Assembly: GCA_937915065.1 (NCBI GenBank)
Contig: CALDMR010000167.1
Span: 1-22,751 of the forward strand
Reading direction: 5' to 3'
Source of the DNA: an uncultured Clostridia bacterium
Lineage (GTDB): Bacteria > Bacillota > Clostridia > Oscillospirales > Oscillospiraceae
Length of the DNA: 22,751 nt
The notes below the pieces were generated by a model that did no database searches, was not told where the DNA came from, and was given only the letters and a program-made list of their open reading frames with translations. This document shows, piece by piece, positions 13,634-20,377 of this stretch. A program made the position numbers and the translations under genes. The number at the start of each line of letters is the position of its first letter. Position 1 is the stretch's first letter.

Positions 13634-14797
13634 TCATCCTTTCTTGACAGGCACCAACTGCCCCGCAGCGTTAAACTCCACAGGCGCGATGGTGTTTTTG
13701 GTGAATTTTGCGATCTCATCCAACCGCACCATGGCACCATAGTCTGACACCAGCGTATAGGCCACGCCGTGGCGCTTTGCCCGGCCTGTGCGGCCGATGC
13801 GGTGGATATAATATTCGTTTTCATCCGGTACATCGTAGTTGAATACGGCGTCCACATCATCCACATCGATGCCGCGGGCCGCCACATCCGTGGCTACAAA
13901 CACCCGCAGTTTACCTTCGCGGAAGCGCTGCATCACCCTTTCCCGCTTGACCTGGGGAATGTCGCCGTGGATGCACTCCGCCTCCACGCCACCCATCTGC
14001 AGATACTTTGTGGCCCGCTCCACAGAACCCTTTGTGTTGCAGAACACCACCACCCGCTCCAGCTGCTCCGCTTTCAAAATGCGGAGAATGGCATCGACCT
14101 TTTCGTTCAGCGCCACATCCAGCCGGTATTGCAGAATGTCCGGTTTGTTCACTTCGTCAGCCCGAACCGTGATCTCCTCGGCGTCCCGCTGGTAGACCCA
14201 GGCGATGTCCATCACCTCCCGGGAAATCGTGGCCGAAAAGAGCCCCAGGTTTTTGCGGTTGGGAATTTTGTCCAGAATTCTGGTCACATCGTGGATAAAG
14301 CCCATGTCCAGCATGCGGTCAGCTTCGTCCAGCACCACGGTCTGCACCGCATCCACCTTGATGGTGCGGCGCTTCATATGATCGCTGAAGCGGCCGGGCG
14401 TTGCCACCACGATTTGAGGATGGCGCTTGAGGGCGTTGATCTGCTTGCCAATGGGCTGCCCGCCATAGCAGCAGACGAGCTTGACCCCCTCCATAAACAC
14501 AGCCAGCTCCCGCATCTCCTCGGTGATCTGCATGGCCAGTTCCCGGGTAGGGGCCAGAATGACCGCCTGGATCTCCTCGCTCTCCGGATCAATGTGTTCC
14601 AGGATCGGGATGCCGAAAGCAAAGGTTTTTCCGGTGCCGGTGGGCGCCTTGGCCGTCACATCCTTCCAGGCCATCATGGGAGGAATTGCACCGGCCTGGA
14701 TAGGCGTGGATACCTCATAGCCTTTTTTACTGATTGCGCGCATCAGCGGCTCGGACAGGCCGAGGCTGTCAAAGCGCACTCCTTCTGTAATCTCCAT
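13634..14797 (-). CDS. DEAD-box ATP-dependent RNA helicase
   Basis: A 387-residue helicase core with every DEAD-box motif: Gln33 of the Q motif, motif I APTGTGKT (51-58), Ia PTRELA (83-88), Ib TPGR (133-136), DEAD (157-160), SAT (188-190), VFCNTKGSVERA, ATDVAARGIDVD and HRIGRTGR. It unwinds short RNA duplexes using ATP, typically in ribosome assembly or cold adaptation. It stops soon after the core, with no C-terminal RNA-binding domain of the DbpA/CshA type, so target specificity must come from elsewhere. It heads an operon with pspC and a GNAT-like gene. Confidence 0.93.
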   Translation of the reverse strand: MEITEGVRFDSLGLSEPLMRAISKKGYEVSTPIQAGAIPPMMAWKDVTAKAPTGTGKTFAFGIPILEHIDPESEEIQAVILAPTRELAMQITEEMRELAVFMEGVKLVCCYGGQPIGKQINALKRHPQIVVATPGRFSDHMKRRTIKVDAVQTVVLDEADRMLDMGFIHDVTRILDKIPNRKNLGLFSATISREVMDIAWVYQRDAEEITVRADEVNKPDILQYRLDVALNEKVDAILRILKAEQLERVVVFCNTKGSVERATKYLQMGGVEAECIHGDIPQVKRERVMQRFREGKLRVFVATDVAARGIDVDDVDAVFNYDVPDENEYYIHRIGRTGRAKRHGVAYTLVSDYGAMVRLDEIAKFTKNTIAPVEFNAAGQLVPVKKG

Positions 14798-14855
14798 AGT
14801 TCATTCGTTTCCTTTTATATCATAAATTCATCATTTTGCTTTGATACCAAGGTAG

Positions 14856-14884
14856 ATTTTAGCACAAATCCGGCGGTGGCGCAA
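14856..14884 (-). promoter_or_regulatory. Promoter of the helicase operon
   Basis: The minus strand has TTGCGC (14884-14879), 17 bases and TAAAAT (14861-14856), about 59 bases before the helicase ATG. Confidence 0.6.
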
Positions 14885-14931
14885 GCCGAACCCCGGTCTT
14901 TTGAAACCCATGTGAAATTTTCGCGGAACTG

Positions 14932-14940
14932 TGGTAAAAT
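14932..14940 (+). promoter_or_regulatory. Extended -10 promoter of the pth2 gene
   Basis: TGGTAAAAT at 14932-14940 combines a TGn extension with a TAAAAT -10 box. The -35 region is weak (GTGAAA). It is arranged back to back with the helicase promoter. Confidence 0.5.
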
Positions 14941-14973
14941 CATAAGCAAACATCGAAAAAGGAGCTGACTTCA

Positions 14974-15396
14974 TTGTATACAGCGAAACAGATGATCGTG
15001 GTGCGGCGGGATCTGCATATGCGCAAGGGCAAAATTGCCGCCCAGGCGGGGCACGCCTGCGTGGAGGCCGTTCTGATGGCCCTGGCCCACGAAGAGCGGC
15101 TGGCTGACGTATGCGTTGCCGGCGATGCCGTAGCTCTGCGCGAAAGCAGCAAACCGGAAACGCCGCTGAGCGGCTGGTTCAGCCACGGTGTAGCCAAAAT
15201 CTGCGTGTATGTGGATTCTGAAGACGCCCTGCTGGAAATCGACCGCAAAGCCAAAGAAGCCGGTATCATTTCCGCCCTGATCTGCGACGCAGGCATGACG
15301 GAATTTCACGGCGAACCCACCTACACATGCCTGGCCCTGGAGCCCCGTTTTCCCGAAGATGTGGACCCCATCACCGGCGATTTGCCCCTGTTCTGA
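14974..15396 (+). CDS. pth2: Type 2 peptidyl-tRNA hydrolase (Pth2 family)
   Basis: Pth2 cleaves the ester bond between peptide and tRNA on prematurely released peptidyl-tRNA. The 140-residue protein matches the family throughout: KQMIVVRRDLHMRKGKIAAQ followed by AGHACVEAV, then HGVAKICVYVDSEDAL, then ICDAGMTEFHGEPTYTCLALEP and a C-terminal DPITGDLPLF. This is the archaeal/eukaryotic type, unrelated in fold to the usual bacterial Pth, which is not in the window. The start is TTG 14974, 9 bases after AAGGAG. It is a single gene between its own promoter and terminator. Some bacterial homologues may have diverged in role. Confidence 0.85.
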   Translation: MYTAKQMIVVRRDLHMRKGKIAAQAGHACVEAVLMALAHEERLADVCVAGDAVALRESSKPETPLSGWFSHGVAKICVYVDSEDALLEIDRKAKEAGIISALICDAGMTEFHGEPTYTCLALEPRFPEDVDPITGDLPLF

Positions 15397-15417
15397 ATCC
15401 CCGGGTTCCCACCCCCG

Positions 15418-15449
15418 AAAAAAGCGCCGCCCATACGGGCGGCGCTTTT
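15418..15449. terminator. Bidirectional terminator between pth2 and the DHHW gene
   Basis: A perfect repeat, GCGCCGCCC (15424-15432) and GGGCGGCGC (15437-15445), has a 4-base loop and is flanked by an A-run and TTTT. It lies between two convergent genes. Confidence 0.92.
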
Positions 15450-15452
15450 CCT

Positions 15453-16541
15453 TTATTTCAGCATTGCAGAGTTGTTATAAACCGAGGGGCTGTACAGGAA
15501 CAGCACATCCTGGCCGTGAAAATCAATGAATTGGGGCAGCAGCTGGGAGGAAACATAGCGCAGATCCACCAGCGTTACCGTTTTATAATCCTGCACCAGC
15601 AGGGGCGCCAGGGAGCTGCCAAAGGAATCCCGGAACAAAATCAGCTCACGATCCGTATTCGCATTGGGATTGGTAATGGTCAGCAGTGCATCCGCACCGC
15701 CCAGGAACACATCGTAAGGGTCGGGATTGTTCAGTTTCTCCGGCTCATAAATCCCCGTTTTCTTTCCGGTTTCATAGTGGTGCACCGTGCAATCTTCCAG
15801 CAGGTCGCTCGACAGATAGTGCAGCGGCTCAGCGGGCAGCTGCAGGGCCGACTGGCCCCAATACACGCCGCGGAAGTCCGCAAAGGTATGGGTTTCATAG
15901 GCGGTGAAGGGCATCACACCGACGCCCAGGGACTCGGCGATCCGCTGGGCCACAGGCTCCAGCTTTTCCTGGCGCCAGTGGGAGTCCGTTTTATAATAAT
16001 CCCCGGCATCCAGGCAATCGCTCAATTCGATCCGCGTCCAATCCTCCAGATCCTCTGCCAGGATCGCATCCAACCGCCCGTAATCCAAATGCGGGAATCC
16101 GTTGGCTTCCGCCAGGTAAAAGTTTTTATCGGGGATCACGCCGTAGTACACCCGGCTGTCCGCAAAATACTGCTCCCGCAGGCTTTGAAGTTTAGCCGCA
16201 GCACTGTGCACGCTCTTTTCACTCAGCTTGCTCTCCAGCTTGGACAGACTGCCGTCCACAATATAAAGGCCGTTGTTATCCTTCTGATTCAGAATATGAT
16301 ATTGCACCTGGGCTTTGATCGCCCGAAACGCCTCCCGCATAGGGAACTGATCCAGGGAATAGCTTTCAAAGTCTTTCATATATTTGCCGCTGGACAGCGT
16401 TTCCACGCTGACCGCAGGTTTCTGGGCCAACGGCCGCCGTTCGCTCATGGACCATTCACCGTCCGCATGGAACAGGCAGCCCAAAAAGCCCAGGCCGAAA
16501 GCGCCCAGCAAGGCCACAGAAGTAATGATTTGTTTATTCAT
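15453..16541 (-). CDS. AlgJ/DHHW-like SGNH-type protein, partner of MBOAT
   Basis: A 362-residue protein with an N-terminal membrane or signal segment (SVALLGAFGLGFLGCLF) and an extracytoplasmic domain. SERRPLAQKP followed by SYSLDQFPMREAF is typical of the DHHW/AlgJ group. KTDSHWR (184-190) carries the Asp-His pair and FRDSFGSS (303-310) the serine nucleophile of the AlgJ/AlgX acetyltransfer fold. The protein is expected to move acetyl groups onto a surface polymer outside the membrane, using acetyl brought across by MBOAT. The ATG follows AGGAGG by 6 bases and lies 13 bases after the MBOAT gene. The polymer is unknown. Confidence 0.85.
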   Translation of the reverse strand: MNKQIITSVALLGAFGLGFLGCLFHADGEWSMSERRPLAQKPAVSVETLSSGKYMKDFESYSLDQFPMREAFRAIKAQVQYHILNQKDNNGLYIVDGSLSKLESKLSEKSVHSAAAKLQSLREQYFADSRVYYGVIPDKNFYLAEANGFPHLDYGRLDAILAEDLEDWTRIELSDCLDAGDYYKTDSHWRQEKLEPVAQRIAESLGVGVMPFTAYETHTFADFRGVYWGQSALQLPAEPLHYLSSDLLEDCTVHHYETGKKTGIYEPEKLNNPDPYDVFLGGADALLTITNPNANTDRELILFRDSFGSSLAPLLVQDYKTVTLVDLRYVSSQLLPQFIDFHGQDVLFLYSPSVYNNSAMLK

Positions 16542-16554
16542 ACCGAACCTCCTA

Positions 16555-17958
16555 TCAGAACCGGAAATACAGGAAGGGATTGAAGGACCCATCCACCAGA
16601 TACGCCGTGCACACAACCAACAGCACCAGCAGCACCGCAGGCTGCACCACCGGCATAAGCCGGGCGCCGACAGCGCCCGCTGCAAAGCGCTCCGCCAGGC
16701 GCTTCGGCCAGGGGGTTGCGCCGATGGCCGCGATCACCAGCAGCACCGCGTAGCTGGAAAGATAATAAAGCGTCTGGGGCGAAACAAGGCCGCCGCCCGC
16801 CAGGCCCAGCATGCCAGTCACATCCGACACCATGCCGGAAAGGCCGTTGGCATTGAAAACAGCAAAGCTGAACACCGCCGCGATCAGCAGATAACCGTGC
16901 TGCAGCACAGCGGGAACCCGATCCAGCACGCGGTTCAGCACCAGTTTTTCCAGCACCAGCAGGGCCGCAAAATACAGACCCCACAGCACAAAATTCCAGG
17001 CCGCACCGTGCCACAAGCCCGTCAGCAGCCACACGATCAAAATATTCCCCATCTGCCGCAGCTTGCTCACCCGGCTGCCGCCCAGAGGGATGTACACATA
17101 ATCCCGGAACCAGGAACCCAGGGAGATGTGCCAGCGCCGCCAAAATTCCGTGGCGCTGCGGGCAATAAAGGGATAGTTGAAGTTTTCGGGGAAATGGAAT
17201 CCGAATACCCGCCCCAGGCCAATGGCCATATCGGAATAGCCGGAAAAATCAAAGTAAATCTGCAATGCAAAGGCCGCAGCAATCAGCCAGTACATCAGCA
17301 CAGAGCTTTCGCCCGTAGCCCGCAGCGCCACCGCCAGGGCGCCCAGCTGGTTGGCGATCAGCACCTTTTTCGACAGGCCGATCACAAAGCGGCTCAACCC
17401 CGCGGTCAGATCATCGATCCCCGTGCGCCGCTGCGCCAGCTCCCGCTCCACTGCGCTGTAACGCACGATCGGGCCGGCAATCAGCTGCGGGAACAGGGCG
17501 ATATAGGTGGCCAGCTTGAGAAAGGAGCGCTGTACCCCCACATTGCCCCGGTACACGTCGATGGTGTAACTCAGTGTCTGGAATGTGTAAAAGCTGATAC
17601 CAATGGGCAGCGCAATGGCCAACAGCGGGAATTCCGTTTTCAGCACCGTGTTGACCGTTTCCAGGAAAAAGTCTGCATATTTGAAGTATCCCAGCACCGC
17701 CAATTCACCGACCACGGAAAGGGCCAGAAACGCCTTGGCCGCCGGGCGGCCCCGGAATCGGTCAATCAGCAGCCCGCACACATAGGCAAATGCCGTGGTA
17801 AACAGCATCAGAATCACATAGCGCGGCTCGCCCCACCAATAGAAAAACAGGCTGGCCAGCAGCAGCACCAGATTTTTACCCGCTTTCGGCACTATAAAAT
17901 ACAGCGCGATTACAATGGGCAGAAAGTAAAACAAAAAAGGAATACTGGAAAAAAGCAT
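16555..17958 (-). CDS. MBOAT-family membrane O-acyltransferase (AlgI/DltB-like)
   Basis: A 467-residue polytopic membrane protein of the MBOAT superfamily. The hallmark stretch FWRRWHISLGSWFRDYVYIPLGG includes His277, and TGLWHGAAWNFVLWG has the conserved His317. LFFYWWGEPRY, IGISFYTFQTLSY and QIYFDFSGYSDMAIGLGR are typical of the AlgI/PatA branch. It should transfer an acetyl group across the membrane for polymer O-acetylation, in partnership with the following AlgJ-like protein. The ribosome site before ATG 17958 (GGAACG) is weak. It starts 45 bases after the restored end of an anti-sigma-like gene, so it may belong to that ECF-controlled unit. Confidence 0.92.
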   Translation of the reverse strand: MLFSSIPFLFYFLPIVIALYFIVPKAGKNLVLLLASLFFYWWGEPRYVILMLFTTAFAYVCGLLIDRFRGRPAAKAFLALSVVGELAVLGYFKYADFFLETVNTVLKTEFPLLAIALPIGISFYTFQTLSYTIDVYRGNVGVQRSFLKLATYIALFPQLIAGPIVRYSAVERELAQRRTGIDDLTAGLSRFVIGLSKKVLIANQLGALAVALRATGESSVLMYWLIAAAFALQIYFDFSGYSDMAIGLGRVFGFHFPENFNYPFIARSATEFWRRWHISLGSWFRDYVYIPLGGSRVSKLRQMGNILIVWLLTGLWHGAAWNFVLWGLYFAALLVLEKLVLNRVLDRVPAVLQHGYLLIAAVFSFAVFNANGLSGMVSDVTGMLGLAGGGLVSPQTLYYLSSYAVLLVIAAIGATPWPKRLAERFAAGAVGARLMPVVQPAVLLVLLVVCTAYLVDGSFNPFLYFRF

Positions 17959-18003
17959 AGTTGTTTCGTTCCGATCTTAAGAATTTTTTTGAAATAGTAT
18001 CCG

Positions 18004-18475
18004 TCAGCAGGACAGGGACCAGCCGTCGCCGCTGCGAACAGCTTCGATCCGGACAGCGCGCAGGCCTGCGCGGGCCGTCAGCACAGCGCTGTCCCCGGGA
18101 ATCTGCCAGTAAAGCAGTTCGTCCGCCGATGGCAAGGCTGATACATGTCTCTATTTCCGAGCCGCCCTCGGGTTCCAAGGCAAACACAGCGGCTGTTCTG
18201 GTCTGCGTGCCGCCAAACAGATCCACCGTTTCCGCAGCCACCGCCGCGCCGCCGCGATCCACTGTCTGCCCGCCGCTGGCAATGGCCGGCACGGGCGACA
18301 GGCCGTATACCGATAAGCACAGCACTACTGCCAGGCAGGCCGCCATCGAAGCAAATTTCTTTCGCTGCCCAGCGCGCTGCCGCCGGGCAGCGGCGCAGGC
18401 CGCCAGCACCTGTCCGCGCAGATTCTGCGGCGCATGGATCGCCCGGTATTGGCTTTTCACCTGTTCTTCAGTCAT
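18004..18475 (-). CDS. Anti-sigma-factor-like membrane protein, probably frameshifted
   Basis: The N-terminal 40 residues (MTEEQVKSQYRAIHAPQNLR onward) are cytoplasmic, followed by one membrane segment (about 43-60, MAACLAVVLCLSVYGL) and an outer domain. This is the architecture of a membrane anti-sigma factor. The first frame reads well to about residue 113 (EIETCISLA), then becomes Arg- and Cys-rich and would run into the MBOAT gene, stopping at 17876. A +1 shift near 18140 instead gives SADELLYWQIPGDSAVLTAR and AVRSGDGWSLSC with a stop at 18004, which looks like a genuine protein end. The start overlaps the sigma stop by 8 bases. Either a mutation or a sequence error is possible. Coordinates follow the restored reading. 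Confidence 0.6.
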
Positions 18476-18962
18476 GGCTGTTTTCTCCTTCCAGCGCTTT
18501 TTTCAGCAGCTCCCGCCCCCGCTTGAGCCGCATCTTCACCGCCGAGGCGCCGAGCTGCAGTGCTTCGGCAATTTCCTCGACCTTGCATTCTTCAAAATAA
18601 TAGAGCGTCAGGGGCACGCGGTATTCTTCAGGCAGCCGCTCCAAAAGATCCAGCACTTCGCTGTGGTGATCCCACCCCCCAATCTCAGCCACTTCGTCGA
18701 GGGATGCGCCCTGGCGCAAATTGCGGCGGCGCAGGGCATCCTTGCACTGGTTCATGGTCACCCGCAGCATCCATGCCTTCTCATGCTCCCGGGAGAGGAA
18801 CAGGTGGGGCCGCAGCACATATTTTTCAAACACGCTTTGCACCACGTCTTCCGCGTCCTCCCGATTTTTCATGGTGGACAGGGCCAGGCGGTAGAGCATA
18901 TCGGCATAGCGGTCATACAGCGCTGCAATGGGATCTTCTTCCCCAGGCACATACAGCAGCAT
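18468..18962 (-). CDS. ECF-type RNA polymerase sigma factor
   Basis: A 164-residue extracytoplasmic-function sigma factor. Region 2 (about 10-80) includes MLYRLALSTMKNREDAEDVVQ and the DNA-melting part AWMLRVTMNQCKD. Region 4 (about 105-155) has LPEEYRVPLTLYYFEE and the helix-turn-helix VEEIAEALQLGASAVKMRLKRGRELL. There are no regions 1 or 3, as expected for ECF factors. The ATG at 18962 follows AAGGGTG. The stop overlaps the start of the adjacent anti-sigma-like gene, so the two proteins are co-translated. The signal sensed is unknown. Confidence 0.93.
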   Translation of the reverse strand: MLLYVPGEEDPIAALYDRYADMLYRLALSTMKNREDAEDVVQSVFEKYVLRPHLFLSREHEKAWMLRVTMNQCKDALRRRNLRQGASLDEVAEIGGWDHHSEVLDLLERLPEEYRVPLTLYYFEECKVEEIAEALQLGASAVKMRLKRGRELLKKALEGENSHD

Positions 18963-19041
18963 GTTCCATCACCCTTCTTTCTGTAATACGTTTCAAGTTC
19001 GCTTTCGGTCACAACTATTTTTTGCTTTTTTCTCAGAGTGT

Positions 19042-19070
19042 ATCATAGCATGGCGCTCAAAAATAAGCAA
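19042..19070 (-). promoter_or_regulatory. Housekeeping-type promoter of the ECF sigma gene
   Basis: The minus strand carries TTGCTT (19070-19065), 17 bases and TATGAT (19047-19042), about 80 bases before the ATG. Its -35 box overlaps the tail of the serpin terminator. A further motif, GTGACC-N16-CGTATT (19012-18985), lies just before the gene and could be a self-recognised ECF promoter; this is speculative. Confidence 0.5.
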
Positions 19071-19102
19071 CCGGCGGCGGAGCGCGTCTGCTCCGCCGCC
19101 GG
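19062..19102 (-). terminator. Terminator of the serpin operon
   Basis: CCGGCGGCGGAGC (19071-19083) and GCTCCGCCGCCGG (19090-19102) pair perfectly around a 6-base loop. On the minus strand the hairpin is followed by TTGCTTATTTTT. It lies 20 bases past the second serpin stop. Confidence 0.85.
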
Positions 19103-19122
19103 CCGTAGCCCGCTATCCATAT

Positions 19123-20373
19123 TTACCGCGCCGCAGGATCGTCGCAGCGCCCCAGAAACAGGATCGTCCCCTGATCGTCCCGAACTCCGTAAAGGAAGGG
19201 CCGGTTCAGATCCATAACGATGGTTTCCTCCGGCGGCGCCGGGCTGCCGGCGCCCACGGCAATCTCCGTGTAAGCCGCCGCTTCCGCCCCCTCTTCATCG
19301 ATGGAAAAAGAAACGCCCTGCTCCACCGCTCCGATATAAGCGGGGCCGCCCAGCTGCTGCACATCGCACATGGCGCTGAAATCCGCCGCCGTGTCGGAAA
19401 AAGCCTGTTCAACGCCCAGTTTTCGCAGCACCGGCACCAGATCCAGCTGACTTTGCACCGTAAATTTCGGCACGCGCCATTCCACCATGCGGTATTCCGC
19501 CGCGCTCTCGTCCAGCAGTTCCGCCAGATCGCGGCTCATCACCAGACCGTCGATGCTCTCGCCCTCGTCGGGCAGCAGAAAAAACATTTCAAACCCGCCG
19601 TCAAAGGGGATGGCCGCCAGGCAATATCCCTCCGCCGCCACCGCGCGGCCGCTGCGGCCGTCCTGCATGAAATCGCAGAGCACATCGCTGCCGTCAGCCC
19701 GGGTGAAGGCAGCCTGCTCCGTGTATTTTTTCTGGAATTCATCGATCCAGTTTGCTTTGAAATACACTGCGTTCAGCAGCACCGCAATGGTTTCGGGCTT
19801 CAGGGTTACCTCCGGCTTCAAAAGGCCCTTGGTCTTGTCGCTCACCCAATCCGAAATGGTCCTGCCAGCCTTGGGCGCGTCAAAATTCATGGTATAGCAC
19901 TCGGCATAAAACCGCTTTGCCGCATTGTCAGTATAGCCTTCGTAAAATGCCACTCCCTCGCGCATCCAGACAGAGTTGGCAAGATACACCTTGCAGTGCT
20001 TCTCATCCCGATACAGCGCACGGTACAACGTTTCCAGATCATCGGACAGCGTTTCCGCATCGGAACAGCCCAAAAGAGCATAAATTTCCTGCTGCGTCTC
20101 CCCGGCCGCGCCGGTACCCGCCAGGGCCAGGGCATAATACAAACTCACCGGGGCATAGCACAGGTTCTCTTGGCCTAACAGCAGCGCTTCGCCGCTCTCA
20201 GCGGAAAACTCCGCCAGCACCGCCGTCAGCCTTTCGTCCGCTTCCACGGCAGAGGATGCGGATTCGGGCATAACAGGGGATTTCCCCGCCAAAACGGCGC
20301 CTCCGGCACCGCAGCCGGGCAGCGTCAGCATCAGGCTTCCCGCCAGAAGCCAGGGCAAAATCCGCCTCTTCAT
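19123..20373 (-). CDS. Lipoprotein serpin (serine protease inhibitor)
   Basis: A 416-residue serpin with a lipobox (LTLPGC, Cys21), so it is probably anchored outside the membrane. The core includes CYAPVSLYYALALAGTGAAGET, LANSVWMREG, NAVYFKANWIDEF and the family signature DLNRPFLYGVRDDQGTILFLGR. The hinge of the reactive loop reads EEGAEAAAYTEI (360-371), small and Ala-rich as needed for loop insertion, so it should be inhibitory. Counting from the hinge puts P1-P1' near Gly376-Ser377 (about 2 residues uncertain), in AVGAGSPAPPEE. That points to an elastase- or subtilisin-like target. Its start is 4 bases from the end of the upstream serpin gene, with GAAGGAG as ribosome site. The target protease is not known. 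Confidence 0.93.
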   Translation of the reverse strand: MKRRILPWLLAGSLMLTLPGCGAGGAVLAGKSPVMPESASSAVEADERLTAVLAEFSAESGEALLLGQENLCYAPVSLYYALALAGTGAAGETQQEIYALLGCSDAETLSDDLETLYRALYRDEKHCKVYLANSVWMREGVAFYEGYTDNAAKRFYAECYTMNFDAPKAGRTISDWVSDKTKGLLKPEVTLKPETIAVLLNAVYFKANWIDEFQKKYTEQAAFTRADGSDVLCDFMQDGRSGRAVAAEGYCLAAIPFDGGFEMFFLLPDEGESIDGLVMSRDLAELLDESAAEYRMVEWRVPKFTVQSQLDLVPVLRKLGVEQAFSDTAADFSAMCDVQQLGGPAYIGAVEQGVSFSIDEEGAEAAAYTEIAVGAGSPAPPEETIVMDLNRPFLYGVRDDQGTILFLGRCDDPAAR

Positions 20374-20377
20374 ACAA

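Noticed and set aside
12559..13647. 362-codon open frame on the plus strand
   Set aside because: Opposite the GNAT-like and pspC genes; it begins inside the serA terminator.
16384..17997. 537-codon open frame on the plus strand
   Set aside because: Antisense of the MBOAT and AlgJ-like genes. The product is rich in His, Gln and Arg with no recognisable domain.
17876..18003. Extension of the anti-sigma-like frame to a stop at 17876
   Set aside because: The extension is Arg/Cys-rich, overlaps the MBOAT start by 83 bases and loses the codon pattern of the upstream part. The shifted frame ending at 18004 is better.
18928..20178. 416-codon open frame on the plus strand
   Set aside because: Opposite the serpin gene and across its terminator and the sigma promoter. 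His/Arg-rich antisense product.
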